33,786 nucleotides of DNA, taken from Petrotoga mexicana DSM 14811. GTDB lineage: Bacteria > Thermotogota > Thermotogae > Petrotogales > Petrotogaceae. A program made the translations under genes and the position numbers. Of this stretch, positions 25,184 to 32,879 are shown in pieces; position 1 is the stretch's first letter; each line of letters opens with the position of its first letter. The notes below the pieces were generated by a model. It did not search any database and had not been told where the DNA came from. It saw only the letters and a list, made by a program, of their open reading frames with translations. The stretch lies in NCBI RefSeq assembly GCF_002895565.1, contig NZ_AZRN01000022.1, forward strand, positions 1 through 33,786. Direction: 5' to 3'.

Positions 25184-25910
25184 ACCAAACAAAAAACAAA
25201 TAGAAAAAGCGTTGCAATTAGCCAACAAATACGGTGGTATGTACCTAGACAGAAATAAGCTCCGAATGAATGAAGGGAATTTTTATTTTGTAATAGATAA
25301 GAAACTATCGCTGAACTTTCAATGGGAGGATGGAAAATTATTTTTCCATCCTTCTGTTTCCAAAATAAGATTAAACAATTATTTAAAGAATGGAATTGAT
25401 TATTTAATAAACGCTGTGTCTCCACAAAAAAACGATATCATACTTGATTTAACCCTCGGCCTTGGAAGTGATGCCTTACTACTGTCGTATTTTTGCGATA
25501 AAGTAGTAGGCTTAGAGGCTTCTTTTCCTATATATGCGGTGGTTGTAGAGAATATAACGAACTACGATTATAAAGAAAATTGGATGAGAGAAGCTTCAAA
25601 AAAGATCGAAATTATCAATTCAGATTATAAAATTTTTCTAAACGAACAAAAAGAAGAAAATTACGATGTCGTTTATTGTGATCCTATGTTCGAGAATCCT
25701 CAATACAAATCAAGTTCTATAAATCCTTTGAGGAAGTTTGCCCGATACGATAAAATAACACGAGAAGATTTAGAAAAGATGATTAAAATTGCTAAGAAAA
25801 AAGTGGTAATCAAAGCACGTTCTAACGACAGTGTATGGGATTTATACAACTTCGATAAAAAAATCGGAAGTAAAAAAAGTGGTGTATTTTTCGGAGTGAT
25901 TGAAAAGTGA
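25140..25910 (+). CDS. RsmJ-like class I SAM methyltransferase
   Basis: Rossmann-fold methyltransferase. SAM motif I reads LDLTLGLGSDALLLSYF, followed by VVGLEAS; the catalytic-loop motif is VVYCDPMFENP. DPMF/DPMY with a DLTxGLGxDA motif is characteristic of RsmJ (16S rRNA m2G1516 methylation) and relatives, so rRNA is the likely but unproven target. 256 residues. The start is uncertain: ATG at 25140 lies inside the preceding gene, and the conserved part begins about KWIFTTSHKP a few codons later. Its stop overlaps the miaA start as GTGA. Confidence 0.75.
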   Translation: MVKNSSKWIFTTSHKPNKKQIEKALQLANKYGGMYLDRNKLRMNEGNFYFVIDKKLSLNFQWEDGKLFFHPSVSKIRLNNYLKNGIDYLINAVSPQKNDIILDLTLGLGSDALLLSYFCDKVVGLEASFPIYAVVVENITNYDYKENWMREASKKIEIINSDYKIFLNEQKEENYDVVYCDPMFENPQYKSSSINPLRKFARYDKITREDLEKMIKIAKKKVVIKARSNDSVWDLYNFDKKIGSKKSGVFFGVIEK

Positions 25911-26818
25911 ACAAAGTTTTAGTTATAGCAGGTCCAACGGCTGTTGGAAAAACAGAAATATCTGTTGAGATAGCCAGAAGAATTAATGGTGAAATAATTT
26001 GTATGGACTCTAGACAAATTTATAGCAATCTTATAATTGGTACCGCTATGCCTGATGAAGAAACCAAAAAGATGATTCCACATCACTTGTTTGGCTCAGT
26101 AGATCCACGCATCCATTTTACAGCTTTTGACTACAAAAAAATGGCAGAAAAAAAGATTGGTGAAGTATTAAGTAGGGGAAATAAACCAATTTTAGTTGGA
26201 GGAACAGGTTTATACCTTGATGCTCTGAGAAAAGGGTTTTTGAATGTAAAATCTGACTATGGTTTAAGGACTTATTTAAGAAAATTAGAAAAAAATAATC
26301 CTGGTGTTTTGAGAAAGATATTGGTAGATTTGGATCCACAAAGAGCTATAAAGATACATCCAAACGACTTGAAAAGGATCATTAGAGCAATAGAGATTTA
26401 TGTTGTAACAGGTATCAAAATGGGGGAAATTGTAAAGGAAAATAGGCAAAGTGACAATTCTTTTGATTATCATATAATCGTACTAGATAGGGAAAGGCAA
26501 GAATTACATGAAAGGATAAACAAAAGAGTCCATCAAATGATAGATGAAGGTCTGATAGATGAGGTACAAAATCTCTTGTCTTTAGGGTATTCTACAACTC
26601 TTAACTCTTTAAACACCATAGGTTATAAAGAAGTGATACAATATCTATATGGGAAAATCGATTTTAATGAAATGATTCACCAAATAAAAGTAAACACTCG
26701 TAACTATGCAAGAAGACAAATAATATACTTTCGTAAGATAGGATCTGCAAAATGGATTAATTTGAGTCAAACAACTCAAGAAGACGTAGTAGATCAAATA
26801 TTAAGTGAATTTATTTGA
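25907..26818 (+). CDS. miaA: tRNA dimethylallyltransferase MiaA
   Basis: Adds a dimethylallyl group to A37 of tRNAs that read codons starting with U. P-loop GPTAVGKTE near the N-terminus, DSRQIYSNLIIGTAMP, VGGTGLYLDAL and the C-terminal NTRNYARRQIIYFRK are diagnostic. 303 residues, normal. GTG start overlapping the upstream stop by 4 bases. As in many bacteria, hfq is the next gene, but here a 253-base gap filled with family A repeats lies between them. Confidence 0.97.
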   Translation: MNKVLVIAGPTAVGKTEISVEIARRINGEIICMDSRQIYSNLIIGTAMPDEETKKMIPHHLFGSVDPRIHFTAFDYKKMAEKKIGEVLSRGNKPILVGGTGLYLDALRKGFLNVKSDYGLRTYLRKLEKNNPGVLRKILVDLDPQRAIKIHPNDLKRIIRAIEIYVVTGIKMGEIVKENRQSDNSFDYHIIVLDRERQELHERINKRVHQMIDEGLIDEVQNLLSLGYSTTLNSLNTIGYKEVIQYLYGKIDFNEMIHQIKVNTRNYARRQIIYFRKIGSAKWINLSQTTQEDVVDQILSEFI

Positions 26819-26820
26819 TG

Positions 26821-27015
26821 GGTCGAGGGCTGGGAAAAGCTTTATTCTGCCTTCCTTATGGATGGGAAGTGGGATGAAAGGCGCTATAGATAGTTTTATA
26901 AGTAAGATTTTGATTTTAAATGGGTCACAGGGCGAAGCCCTCCCTCACAGCTGGGCTAGGGACTGCAGGTCCCTTCCTTAGAAGGGTGGGCTGCGGGGTG
27001 AAGGGGAGCTATAGC
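26821..27015 (-). repeat. Family A repeat pair between miaA and hfq
   Basis: Two units on the minus strand. The complete one (about 26910-27015) is the reverse complement of the 5871 copy, including its AT-rich tail. It carries AGGGAC-N5-GTCCCT (about 26958-26974) and the core hairpin GGGC-GAA-GCCC (26930-26940). The second, partial unit (about 26835-26890) holds the C-rich part, read on the minus strand as ATAGCGCC...CCCACTTCCCATCC. The block begins two bases after the miaA stop. Elsewhere this 253-base gap is AT-rich and shows only the hfq ribosome site GAGGGGTGA. Confidence 0.85.
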
Positions 27016-27071
27016 AAATTTTATATTTTCTAAAGAAAGTATATTTAATTTCTGATACGAGGGGTGATAAC

Positions 27072-27314
27072 ATGGCAGAAAAATTTAATTTGCAAGACCG
27101 ATTCTTGAACATCCTGAGGATTAACAAGATAGAAGTAAAAATTTATTTAGAAGGGGGATTTCAAACAAGCGGAGTGGTGAGATCTTTTGATGATTATACG
27201 GTTTTATTGGAAAAAAACGGTGAACAATCCTTGGTTTATAAACATGCCATAAAAATGATGGCACCTTCAAAATATATAAAACTTTTCCAGGAACAGACAT
27301 CCAAAGATGAGTAA
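27072..27314 (+). CDS. hfq: RNA chaperone Hfq
   Basis: Sm-like hexameric protein that helps small RNAs pair with mRNAs. NLQDRFLNILRINKIEVKIYL is Sm1 with the N-terminal helix (Q-D-x-F-L-N kept); SFDDYTVLLE and YKHAIKMMAPS form Sm2, where E. coli has YKHAIST. The lysine-histidine pair (KH) that binds U-rich RNA ends is intact. 80 residues with a short acidic tail, unlike the long E. coli tail. ATG with GAGGGGTGA upstream. A clear terminator follows immediately. Confidence 0.96.
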   Translation: MAEKFNLQDRFLNILRINKIEVKIYLEGGFQTSGVVRSFDDYTVLLEKNGEQSLVYKHAIKMMAPSKYIKLFQEQTSKDE

Positions 27315-27327
27315 AAAGAGGAAAATT

Positions 27328-27371
27328 AAAAACTGCCCCATGAAACAAGGGGTAGTTTTCTAGTATTTTTT
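27328..27371 (+). terminator. Intrinsic terminator after hfq
   Basis: AAAACTGCCCC (27329-27339) pairs with GGGGTAGTTTT (27349-27359), with one G-T wobble, around a 9-base loop. A T-rich tail ending TATTTTTT (to 27371) follows. It lies 14 bases past the hfq stop. Confidence 0.88.
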
Positions 27372-27408
27372 ACACAATAAAGTCAAAAACACTTTGGAGG
27401 GAATTAAT

Positions 27409-28392
27409 TTGAAAAAAACTTTTTTGATATCTTTGTACATCTTAATATTTTCTATTTTTGCTATTTCTCAACTATTTCAGCCACCTATAAAAAACTCATA
27501 CATAACCGCATCTTTTGGCGAATACAGAGATACTGGAGTGGATCCACATTTTCATACAGGGATAGACTTTTCTACTTTTAACAGAAAGGGAGAACCTGTT
27601 TACACGGCAGCTGAGGGTTCTCTTTATAAGATTTGGTTAAACGATCCTCTTTACGGCAATGCAATATTTTTATACCATGAAGACTCTGACTTAATTAGTG
27701 GCTATGCCCATTTAAGTGTTTTCACTGATAAAATATCTAAATATGCCCAATTAGTTCAAAACGAGTTTGGGAACCAAAGGATAGAAATTATTTTTCCCAT
27801 AGGCGAAATTCCAATAAACCTCAATGAGGTTATAGCTTATTCAGGGGATACAGGAGAAGCCATAGCTCCTCACCTACATTTTGAGATTTTAAAACAGTCC
27901 GGAGATGAGTTGGTCATTTACGATCCCCTTGAGTTTTTAGAGTACCATGAACCAAGGGAGAAGTCTTTGGAATTAATGAGAATTAGATCTAATAACAAAT
28001 ATTTTGAAGTTACAGAAAATGGAGAAACCATTGTAGAATATACAGGTAATTATCCACGAATAGAAATTAGAGTACGTGAAAAGTTAGGAGACAACTCTAC
28101 TATTCTTCCAAAAAAAATTTCTATGTATATCAACGGTATTTTAACTTATAAATTGGATTTCAGTCAGATCAAAGAGTCGGAAGTATACAAAGCTGATGTT
28201 TTATTTGGATATGGTTCAACATCTTCCATATACTGGTTGAAAATGTACTCGGACGACTATTTATCTCCAATAGTTATCAATGACTTTTCTGCACTTTCAT
28301 ATGATACCTCTGCAACTTTAAATGGAGAAATTGTTTTAGAGGACATATGGGGTAATGAAAAAGTTTATAAATTGAAGTTCATAAAACCATAA
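27409..28392 (+). CDS. Secreted M23-family peptidase (LytM/lysostaphin type)
   Basis: Zinc peptidase of the cell-wall endopeptidase family. I place the start at TTG 27409, which has GGAGGG 7 bases upstream and gives a signal peptide (KKTFLISLYILIFSIFAIS). A TTG 15 bases earlier overlaps that ribosome site and is unlikely. Zinc-binding H49-x3-D53 (HTGID) and H155-x-H157 (HLHFEI) are kept, so it should be active, unlike many regulatory LytM proteins. Residues about 185-327 form a second, beta-rich domain I do not recognise. No promoter fits between the hfq terminator and this gene, so it may be read by run-through. An AT-only inverted repeat (GTTAATTT-N9-AAATTAAC, 28398-28422) follows the stop. 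Confidence 0.88.
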   Translation: MKKTFLISLYILIFSIFAISQLFQPPIKNSYITASFGEYRDTGVDPHFHTGIDFSTFNRKGEPVYTAAEGSLYKIWLNDPLYGNAIFLYHEDSDLISGYAHLSVFTDKISKYAQLVQNEFGNQRIEIIFPIGEIPINLNEVIAYSGDTGEAIAPHLHFEILKQSGDELVIYDPLEFLEYHEPREKSLELMRIRSNNKYFEVTENGETIVEYTGNYPRIEIRVREKLGDNSTILPKKISMYINGILTYKLDFSQIKESEVYKADVLFGYGSTSSIYWLKMYSDDYLSPIVINDFSALSYDTSATLNGEIVLEDIWGNEKVYKLKFIKP

Positions 28393-28426
28393 GAAATGTT
28401 AATTTCATTTTTAAAAATTAACAATT

Positions 28427-28483
28427 AGTGAGTATTATTCACTTGAGAAATTTGATTTTTTTGGTATAATTTTCCACGTGGAA
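28427..28483 (+). promoter_or_regulatory. metK promoter flanked by two dyads
   Basis: TTGAGA (28443-28448) and TATAAT (28465-28470), 16 bases apart, with a TGG just before the -10 (extended -10 type). AGTGA-N7-TCACT (28427-28443) touches the -35. The perfect 12-base palindrome TTCCACGTGGAA (28472-28483) covers the expected transcription start. This is the best promoter in the window and would give metK a leader of about 285 bases. Confidence 0.75.
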
Positions 28484-28514
28484 TTCTAAAGATAATTCTA
28501 ATTGGGTGGGGAGC

Positions 28515-28690
28515 GTTTGCTGGAGTGTGCAAACTAGGTTTTTTTGCTGCTTTATGCAAAAAGCTTTTTCCTAATGCTTTAGAAGTAACATCCTAATTCT
28601 CATTTGCGTAGCAAATGATGTTTTCCGCAGATCTATGCAAAAAACTTTGATTTTGAACTTGGGGATCTTAAGGGGTTTACCCTTTAACGT
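28515..28690 (+). repeat. Family B repeat forming the metK leader
   Basis: A series of stem-loops: GTTTGC/GCAAAC (28515-28520 with 28529-28534), TTTTTGC/GCAAAAA (28541-28547 with 28556-28562), TCATTTGC/GCAAATGA (28600-28607 with 28611-28618), and TTAAGGG/CCCTTTAA at about 28668-28687. A 23-base stretch, 28653-28675, is identical to 33670-33692 and largely matches, inverted, 3146-3164. The 368-base gap between the peptidase and metK holds this repeat, the promoter and nothing that looks coding. Confidence 0.75.
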
Positions 28691-28761
28691 CCGACGCTAA
28701 CACAAAGTTTTAGAATTTCTAAAGACAATGAAAAACTCAAAGAAATGAAGGAGGCTAAAAT

Positions 28762-29967
28762 GTGAAAAAAATGCTCTTTACCAGTGAAAGTGTAACTGAA
28801 GGTCATCCTGATAAAATCTGTGATCAAATTTCTGATACAATACTTGATGCTATACTGGAAAAAGAACCCGAAGAAAATAAGATAAATGCCCGATGCGCTG
28901 TAGAAACTTTAGTGACAAGAGGGCTAGTTGTAGTAACTGGTGAGGTTAGAACTACTGCATATATAGATGTTCCGACGCTTGTCAGGAATACTGTTCTAGA
29001 TATAGGTTATAACAGAGCTAAATTTGGATTTGATGGTGAAACATGCGCTGTAATTACTTCTATTGAAGAACAATCACCTGATATAGCATTGGGGGTTGAT
29101 AGATCCTTCGAAGTTAAATCAAAAGAAGAAGAAGATCCTTTTGAAAAAATAGGAGCAGGAGATCAAGGCATTATGTTCGGGTACGCTACAAACGAAACGG
29201 ATGCTTATATGCCTTTACCCATTCTCTTAGCTCACAGACTTGCAAAAAGATTATCCGATGTCCGAAAATCGAATACCGTGGATTTTTTAAGGCCCGACGG
29301 TAAAACTCAAGTAACAGTAGAATATGATGAAAATAATCAACCGCTAGGCATAGAGACTATACTCATTTCCACTCAACATTCGCCTGATATAAAAAGGCAA
29401 GAGTTAGAAGAAGCAATAAAAGAGCATGTAATAACTCCAGTCATACCGGAAAATCTTTTTACAAAAAATACAAAAATCCTTATCAATCCTACAGGAAGAT
29501 TTGTAATCGGCGGGCCTCAAGCTGATACAGGACTCACCGGAAGGAAGATAATCGTTGATACATATGGTGGTTGGGCACCACATGGGGGAGGAGCTTTTTC
29601 AGGAAAGGATCCTACCAAAGTAGATAGATCCGCTACTTATATGGCAAGGTATGTAGCTAAAAATTTGGTGGCAAGTGGTGCGGCGGATGAGGTTTTAATT
29701 CAACTTTCCTACGCAATTGGTGTTGCACAACCTGTTTCAATAAATATTGATACGAAAGGTACTGCAAAAGTTGATGAAGAAAAGATATATAAAGTTGTGA
29801 AAGAGATATTTGATTTTAGACCTGCCGCAATAATTAGTAACTTAAATCTATTACAACCTATTTACAAAAAGACTGCTGCTTATGGACATTTTGGAAGAAA
29901 AGATGTAGAATTCCCATGGGAAAGATTGGATAAAGTTAAGGAATTGAAAGCGGCATTAGGTTTGTAA
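28762..29967 (+). CDS. metK: S-adenosylmethionine synthetase
   Basis: Makes S-adenosylmethionine from methionine and [15 protein letters not shown] near the N-terminus, the hexapeptide-like [32 protein letters not shown] and [16 protein letters not shown] are all intact. 401 residues, normal. GTG start with AAGGAGG 7 bases upstream; an ATG three codons later is possible. It feeds the SAM-dependent enzymes in this window (RlmH, TrmB, RsmJ-like). The long repeat-filled leader is unusual; no SAM-riboswitch signature is visible in it. Confidence 0.97.
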   Translation: MKKMLFTSESVTEGHPDKICDQISDTILDAILEKEPEENKINARCAVETLVTRGLVVVTGEVRTTAYIDVPTLVRNTVLDIGYNRAKFGFDGETCAVITSIEEQSPDIALGVDRSFEVKSKEEEDPFEKIGAGDQGIMFGYATNETDAYMPLPILLAHRLAKRLSDVRKSNTVDFLRPDGKTQVTVEYDENNQPLGIETILISTQHSPDIKRQELEEAIKEHVITPVIPENLFTKNTKILINPTGRFVIGGPQADTGLTGRKIIVDTYGGWAPHGGGAFSGKDPTKVDRSATYMARYVAKNLVASGAADEVLIQLSYAIGVAQPVSINIDTKGTAKVDEEKIYKVVKEIFDFRPAAIISNLNLLQPIYKKTAAYGHFGRKDVEFPWERLDKVKELKAALGL

Positions 29968-30009
29968 TTCAACAATAAAAAAATAAAAGTTGAGGAGGTA
30001 TTTTAAAAA

Positions 30010-30312
30010 TTGCCAAATAAAAAATCAGCAGAAAAAAGGGTTAGGCAATCAGAGCAAAGAAGACAAAAAAATCGTGGATATCAAAAGAGGATTAAGGAAA
30101 TTTCTAAGGAAATAGACAAGAAAATTCAAGAAAATGCCGAAAGGGAAGAATTGATGCAGTTATTAAGCAAGTCTTTTAAAATTATTGACACTGCAAAATC
30201 ACATGGTGCTGTACATAAAAATTACGCAGCAAGGAAAAAATCAAAATTACATTTAAAGGTTAAAAAACATTTGGGTGAAATGGCGCCAGAAAGTTCCCCT
30301 GTAAATGAGTAA
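30010..30312 (+). CDS. rpsT: 30S ribosomal protein S20
   Basis: Primary 16S rRNA-binding protein of the small subunit. Lys/Arg-rich three-helix protein: PNKKSAEKRVRQSEQRRQKN at the start and AKSHGAVHKNYAARKKSKL later are typical. 100 residues with a slightly extended C-terminus. TTG start with GAGGAGG 11 bases upstream. The S20 genes of E. coli also use UUG, which there links start efficiency to autoregulation. 42 bases after metK with no visible promoter between. Confidence 0.95.
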   Translation: MPNKKSAEKRVRQSEQRRQKNRGYQKRIKEISKEIDKKIQENAEREELMQLLSKSFKIIDTAKSHGAVHKNYAARKKSKLHLKVKKHLGEMAPESSPVNE

Positions 30313-30343
30313 TTGAGGATGTTTGCAATCACTACAATTATAG

Positions 30344-30360
30344 CTCCCATTTTGGGGAGG
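30344..30360 (+). promoter_or_regulatory. trmB ribosome site masked by a hairpin
   Basis: CTCCC (30344-30348) can pair with GGGAG (30355-30359) around a 6-base loop. The paired GGGAG is the core of the trmB ribosome site GGGGAGG (30354-30360), 10 bases before the TTG start. Folding would hide it. Confidence 0.4.
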
Positions 30361-30370
30361 TAATAAAGTT

Positions 30371-31318
30371 TTGAGTTCTTATTCTTATTTACAAATGTAT
30401 CAAATAAATCCAAAAGACATAAAAAGATATCCTCTAGAATGGAATAAAATTTTTGGAAATAGCAATAAGTTAATAGTTGAAATTGGATTTGGTGGTGGAG
30501 AGTTTTTAGTAAGTTTAGCCAAAGAGAATAATAACTATAATTACATTGGCATAGAAACATCTCTAACTTCTTGTCACAAAATTAAAAAGAAGCTTTTTCA
30601 AAATAATTTAAATAACATACAAATAATTCTTGAAGATGCAAAATTCGCTATTAGGGAGCTTTTTTCTGACAACTCGATTAATAAAGTAATAGTTAACTTC
30701 CCATGCCCATGGCCAAAAAGTAAGCACGCAAAAAACCGTCTTTTTGACGAAAAATTTATAGACACCTTATCGTCGGTATTAGAAGAAGTAGATGGAAAAG
30801 TAATTTTAACAACCGACGTTTTTTGGTATGCTTCTGATGTTAAAGAAAAATTTTTAAACAACGGATGTTTTGAAGTAAAAAATATTTCCGAAGTTAATCA
30901 GTTACCATTCAAAACAAGATACGAAAAAAAATGGGAAAATGAAGGAAGAAAAAAGTATTTATTAATTGCACAAAAAAGATGCAAAAAAACAATAAAAAGA
31001 TTGTTAGAAGGGGATTTCGATTTGCCTCATCAGAAAATCAAGAAAGTAGATTTCGATAAATTACAATCTTTAGTTGGATTTAAAAAATCTTGTAAAAATA
31101 AAACTATAGTTATAAAGGACATATATACTAAATTAGATGGTTCAGAATATTTAGTGAAGGTTTTTTCTGAAGACGAAGGGTATATTCAAAGTTATTTTGT
31201 TAATGTCAGCAAAATGAAAGAAGGTTGGCTAATAAAATTAGATGATATAGCAAAAGCTTATAGAACCCCTGCTGTTAAGGAAGCGGTGAATATAATTGCC
31301 AAGGAGATAGAGAATTAA
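30371..31318 (+). CDS. trmB: tRNA (guanine-N7)-methyltransferase TrmB with C-terminal extension
   Basis: Methylates G46 of tRNA at N7 using SAM. SAM motif [15 protein letters not shown] begins near residue 36; the signature [16 protein letters not shown] is at about 109-124. The catalytic domain ends near 205; about 110 further residues form a second domain not found in the usual 210-240-residue enzymes. Thermophile TrmB proteins are known with C-terminal extensions that affect stability or tRNA binding. TTG start; the gpsA ATG overlaps its TAA by one base. Confidence 0.93.
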   Translation: MSSYSYLQMYQINPKDIKRYPLEWNKIFGNSNKLIVEIGFGGGEFLVSLAKENNNYNYIGIETSLTSCHKIKKKLFQNNLNNIQIILEDAKFAIRELFSDNSINKVIVNFPCPWPKSKHAKNRLFDEKFIDTLSSVLEEVDGKVILTTDVFWYASDVKEKFLNNGCFEVKNISEVNQLPFKTRYEKKWENEGRKKYLLIAQKRCKKTIKRLLEGDFDLPHQKIKKVDFDKLQSLVGFKKSCKNKTIVIKDIYTKLDGSEYLVKVFSEDEGYIQSYFVNVSKMKEGWLIKLDDIAKAYRTPAVKEAVNIIAKEIEN

Positions 31319-32322
31319 TGTCTCATATAACTGTTTTGGGCGCAGGTAGTTGGGGAACCGCTATGGCAAAGCATTTAGTAGATAATCATCAAAAAGTAAC
31401 AATTTGGGATAGAGACAAAAAACTCCTACAAGAAATAAAAAAAGGACGTAATCCTCGCTATCTATCTACTGTAAAAATTCCTTCAAAAGAAATAAATGTT
31501 GAAGGGGATATAAATGAAAGTCTAAAAAACGCCCAAATTGTAATTATAGCCATCCCTGTTCAACATATATCAGAGGTATTAAGCCAAATTCAGAAAAACT
31601 CTTTTATAAATAAAGATATCGTTTTTGTCAATCTATCAAAAGGTATGGAAATTAACAACCGAAAAATACCGAGTAAAATTTTTGAGGAATACCTATCAGG
31701 ATTTAATTATTGTACCCTAAGTGGTCCCAGCCATGCAGAAGAAGTAGCAAAAGATGTTCCTACATCGGTTGTAGTTGCAGGTAGAGACAGTCAGGTCAAC
31801 AAATATATACAAGAAATTTTTAGCAATGAAACTTTTAGGGTATATACTAACAATGACTTAATAGGAGTAGAAATTAGCGGTGCTATAAAAAACATATATG
31901 CAATAGGTGCGGGTATAATAGATGGATTTGGAAAATGGGATAACACAAAAGCGGCTTTAATTACCCGTTCTTTGGTTGAGATTATTAGGTATGGAACATA
32001 TTATGGAGGAAACAAAGAAACGTTCATGGGATTAGCGGGGATTGGAGATCTTGTTGTAACATGTACTAGCTCACATAGCAGAAATCGGTACGTTGGAGAA
32101 ATGCTATCAAAAGATATGCCATTGAAAACAATTCTGGAACAGATGGTGATGGTGGCGGAAGGAGTTTACACTGCTAAAGCTGTATATAATGACGCAAAAG
32201 AAAAAGAAATTGAAATGCCTATAGCTACTAAAATCTATCAGGTGCTATATGAAGGTGTAGATTCCAAAACGGCTATTTACGAATTAATGACAAGGGATTT
32301 GAAATCCGAGTTTTTTAATTGA
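31318..32322 (+). CDS. gpsA: NAD(P)-dependent glycerol-3-phosphate dehydrogenase
   Basis: Reduces dihydroxyacetone phosphate to sn-glycerol-3-phosphate for membrane lipids. N-terminal Rossmann motif GAGSWGTA (residues 6-13), [20 protein letters not shown] in the middle, the substrate lysine in [13 protein letters not shown], and [19 protein letters not shown] in the C-terminal helical domain. 334 residues, normal. ATG overlaps the trmB stop (TAATG), so the two are coupled. Confidence 0.97.
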   Translation: MSHITVLGAGSWGTAMAKHLVDNHQKVTIWDRDKKLLQEIKKGRNPRYLSTVKIPSKEINVEGDINESLKNAQIVIIAIPVQHISEVLSQIQKNSFINKDIVFVNLSKGMEINNRKIPSKIFEEYLSGFNYCTLSGPSHAEEVAKDVPTSVVVAGRDSQVNKYIQEIFSNETFRVYTNNDLIGVEISGAIKNIYAIGAGIIDGFGKWDNTKAALITRSLVEIIRYGTYYGGNKETFMGLAGIGDLVVTCTSSHSRNRYVGEMLSKDMPLKTILEQMVMVAEGVYTAKAVYNDAKEKEIEMPIATKIYQVLYEGVDSKTAIYELMTRDLKSEFFN

Positions 32323-32330
32323 AAGATATT

Positions 32331-32340
32331 ATGGTATAAT
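32331..32340 (+). promoter_or_regulatory. Extended -10 promoter upstream of coiled-coil gene
   Basis: ATGGTATAAT gives TATAAT at 32335-32340 preceded by TGG, an extended -10. No good -35 stands 16-18 bases upstream. It lies just past the gpsA stop, 36 bases before the next start codon. Confidence 0.5.
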
Positions 32341-32375
32341 TAAGCAAGAAAGTTAAATTTTAAGGAGGCATTCGA

Positions 32376-32825
32376 ATGCAAGTTTCTTTAGACCAGCTTT
32401 TACAAGCATTGATGGTACGTTTAGAAAGTTTAGAAGTTTCTATAGAAGATTTAAAATTTAGAACAAATGTTGCTTTAAGGTTAATCAAGAAAAATGACCT
32501 GTTGGATGAGGACAAAGTGAAAGAATCTGTAAAAGAAGAAGTAAGTGCTTTAAATGAACTAAGTGAAGATAAGATGGATTTAAGCGATGAAAGAATCGAA
32601 GAAATCTCAAAGGGAATAATACAATGGATCGATAATGACTTAGAGAGTTTGAAGAAAAGAATGGCAGAATATCAAGAAAAAATGAAACAGTTACTTGAGC
32701 AAGAGGATGCTGCAGGTAACATCAGTATAGCCTCCCCAGAGCTCTTAAATCAATTAGAAAGAGCAGGCATTGGAAAAAACCAAAAAGAAAAGGGCAAAAA
32801 TAATGGAAATATAATCATGCCTTAA
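32376..32825 (+). CDS. Hypothetical acidic coiled-coil protein
   Basis: I do not recognise this 149-residue protein. It is highly charged and predicted helical. Heptad-like patterns occur at about 5-45 and 60-115 (for example LESLKKRMAEYQEKMKQLLEQE), followed by a Lys/Gly/Asn-rich tail (about 133-149). There is no signal peptide or membrane segment. ATG with AAGGAGG upstream, and its own likely promoter. A terminator follows 22 bases after the stop, so it is probably a single-gene unit. A structural or partner-binding role would fit but is not shown. Confidence 0.8.
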   Translation: MQVSLDQLLQALMVRLESLEVSIEDLKFRTNVALRLIKKNDLLDEDKVKESVKEEVSALNELSEDKMDLSDERIEEISKGIIQWIDNDLESLKKRMAEYQEKMKQLLEQEDAAGNISIASPELLNQLERAGIGKNQKEKGKNNGNIIMP

Positions 32826-32846
32826 AGTTTGATTTTAAAAAATAAG

Positions 32847-32879
32847 AGCCGGTATTAATTTACCGGCTTTTGTTTTTAT
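32847..32879. terminator. Bidirectional terminator between coiled-coil gene and nth
   Basis: AGCCGGTA (32847-32854) pairs perfectly with TACCGGCT (32861-32868) around TTAATT. On the plus strand TTTTGTTTTTATA follows. On the minus strand the hairpin is followed by TTATTTTTTAAAA. It serves the two converging genes, and the nth stop codon (32860-32862) lies within the hairpin. Confidence 0.85.

Noticed and set aside
28398..28422. Terminator after the M23 peptidase
   Set aside because: The inverted repeat consists almost only of A and T and has no T-tail; it would be too weak at high temperature to call.
28471..28761. SAM riboswitch upstream of metK
   Set aside because: The leader lacks the recognisable SAM-I core elements, and much of it matches repeats found at unrelated genes (asnS, nth).
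30222..30560. 112-codon minus-strand open frame over rpsT and trmB
   Set aside because: Antisense to two conserved genes; Phe/Leu/Tyr-rich composition typical of a shadow frame.
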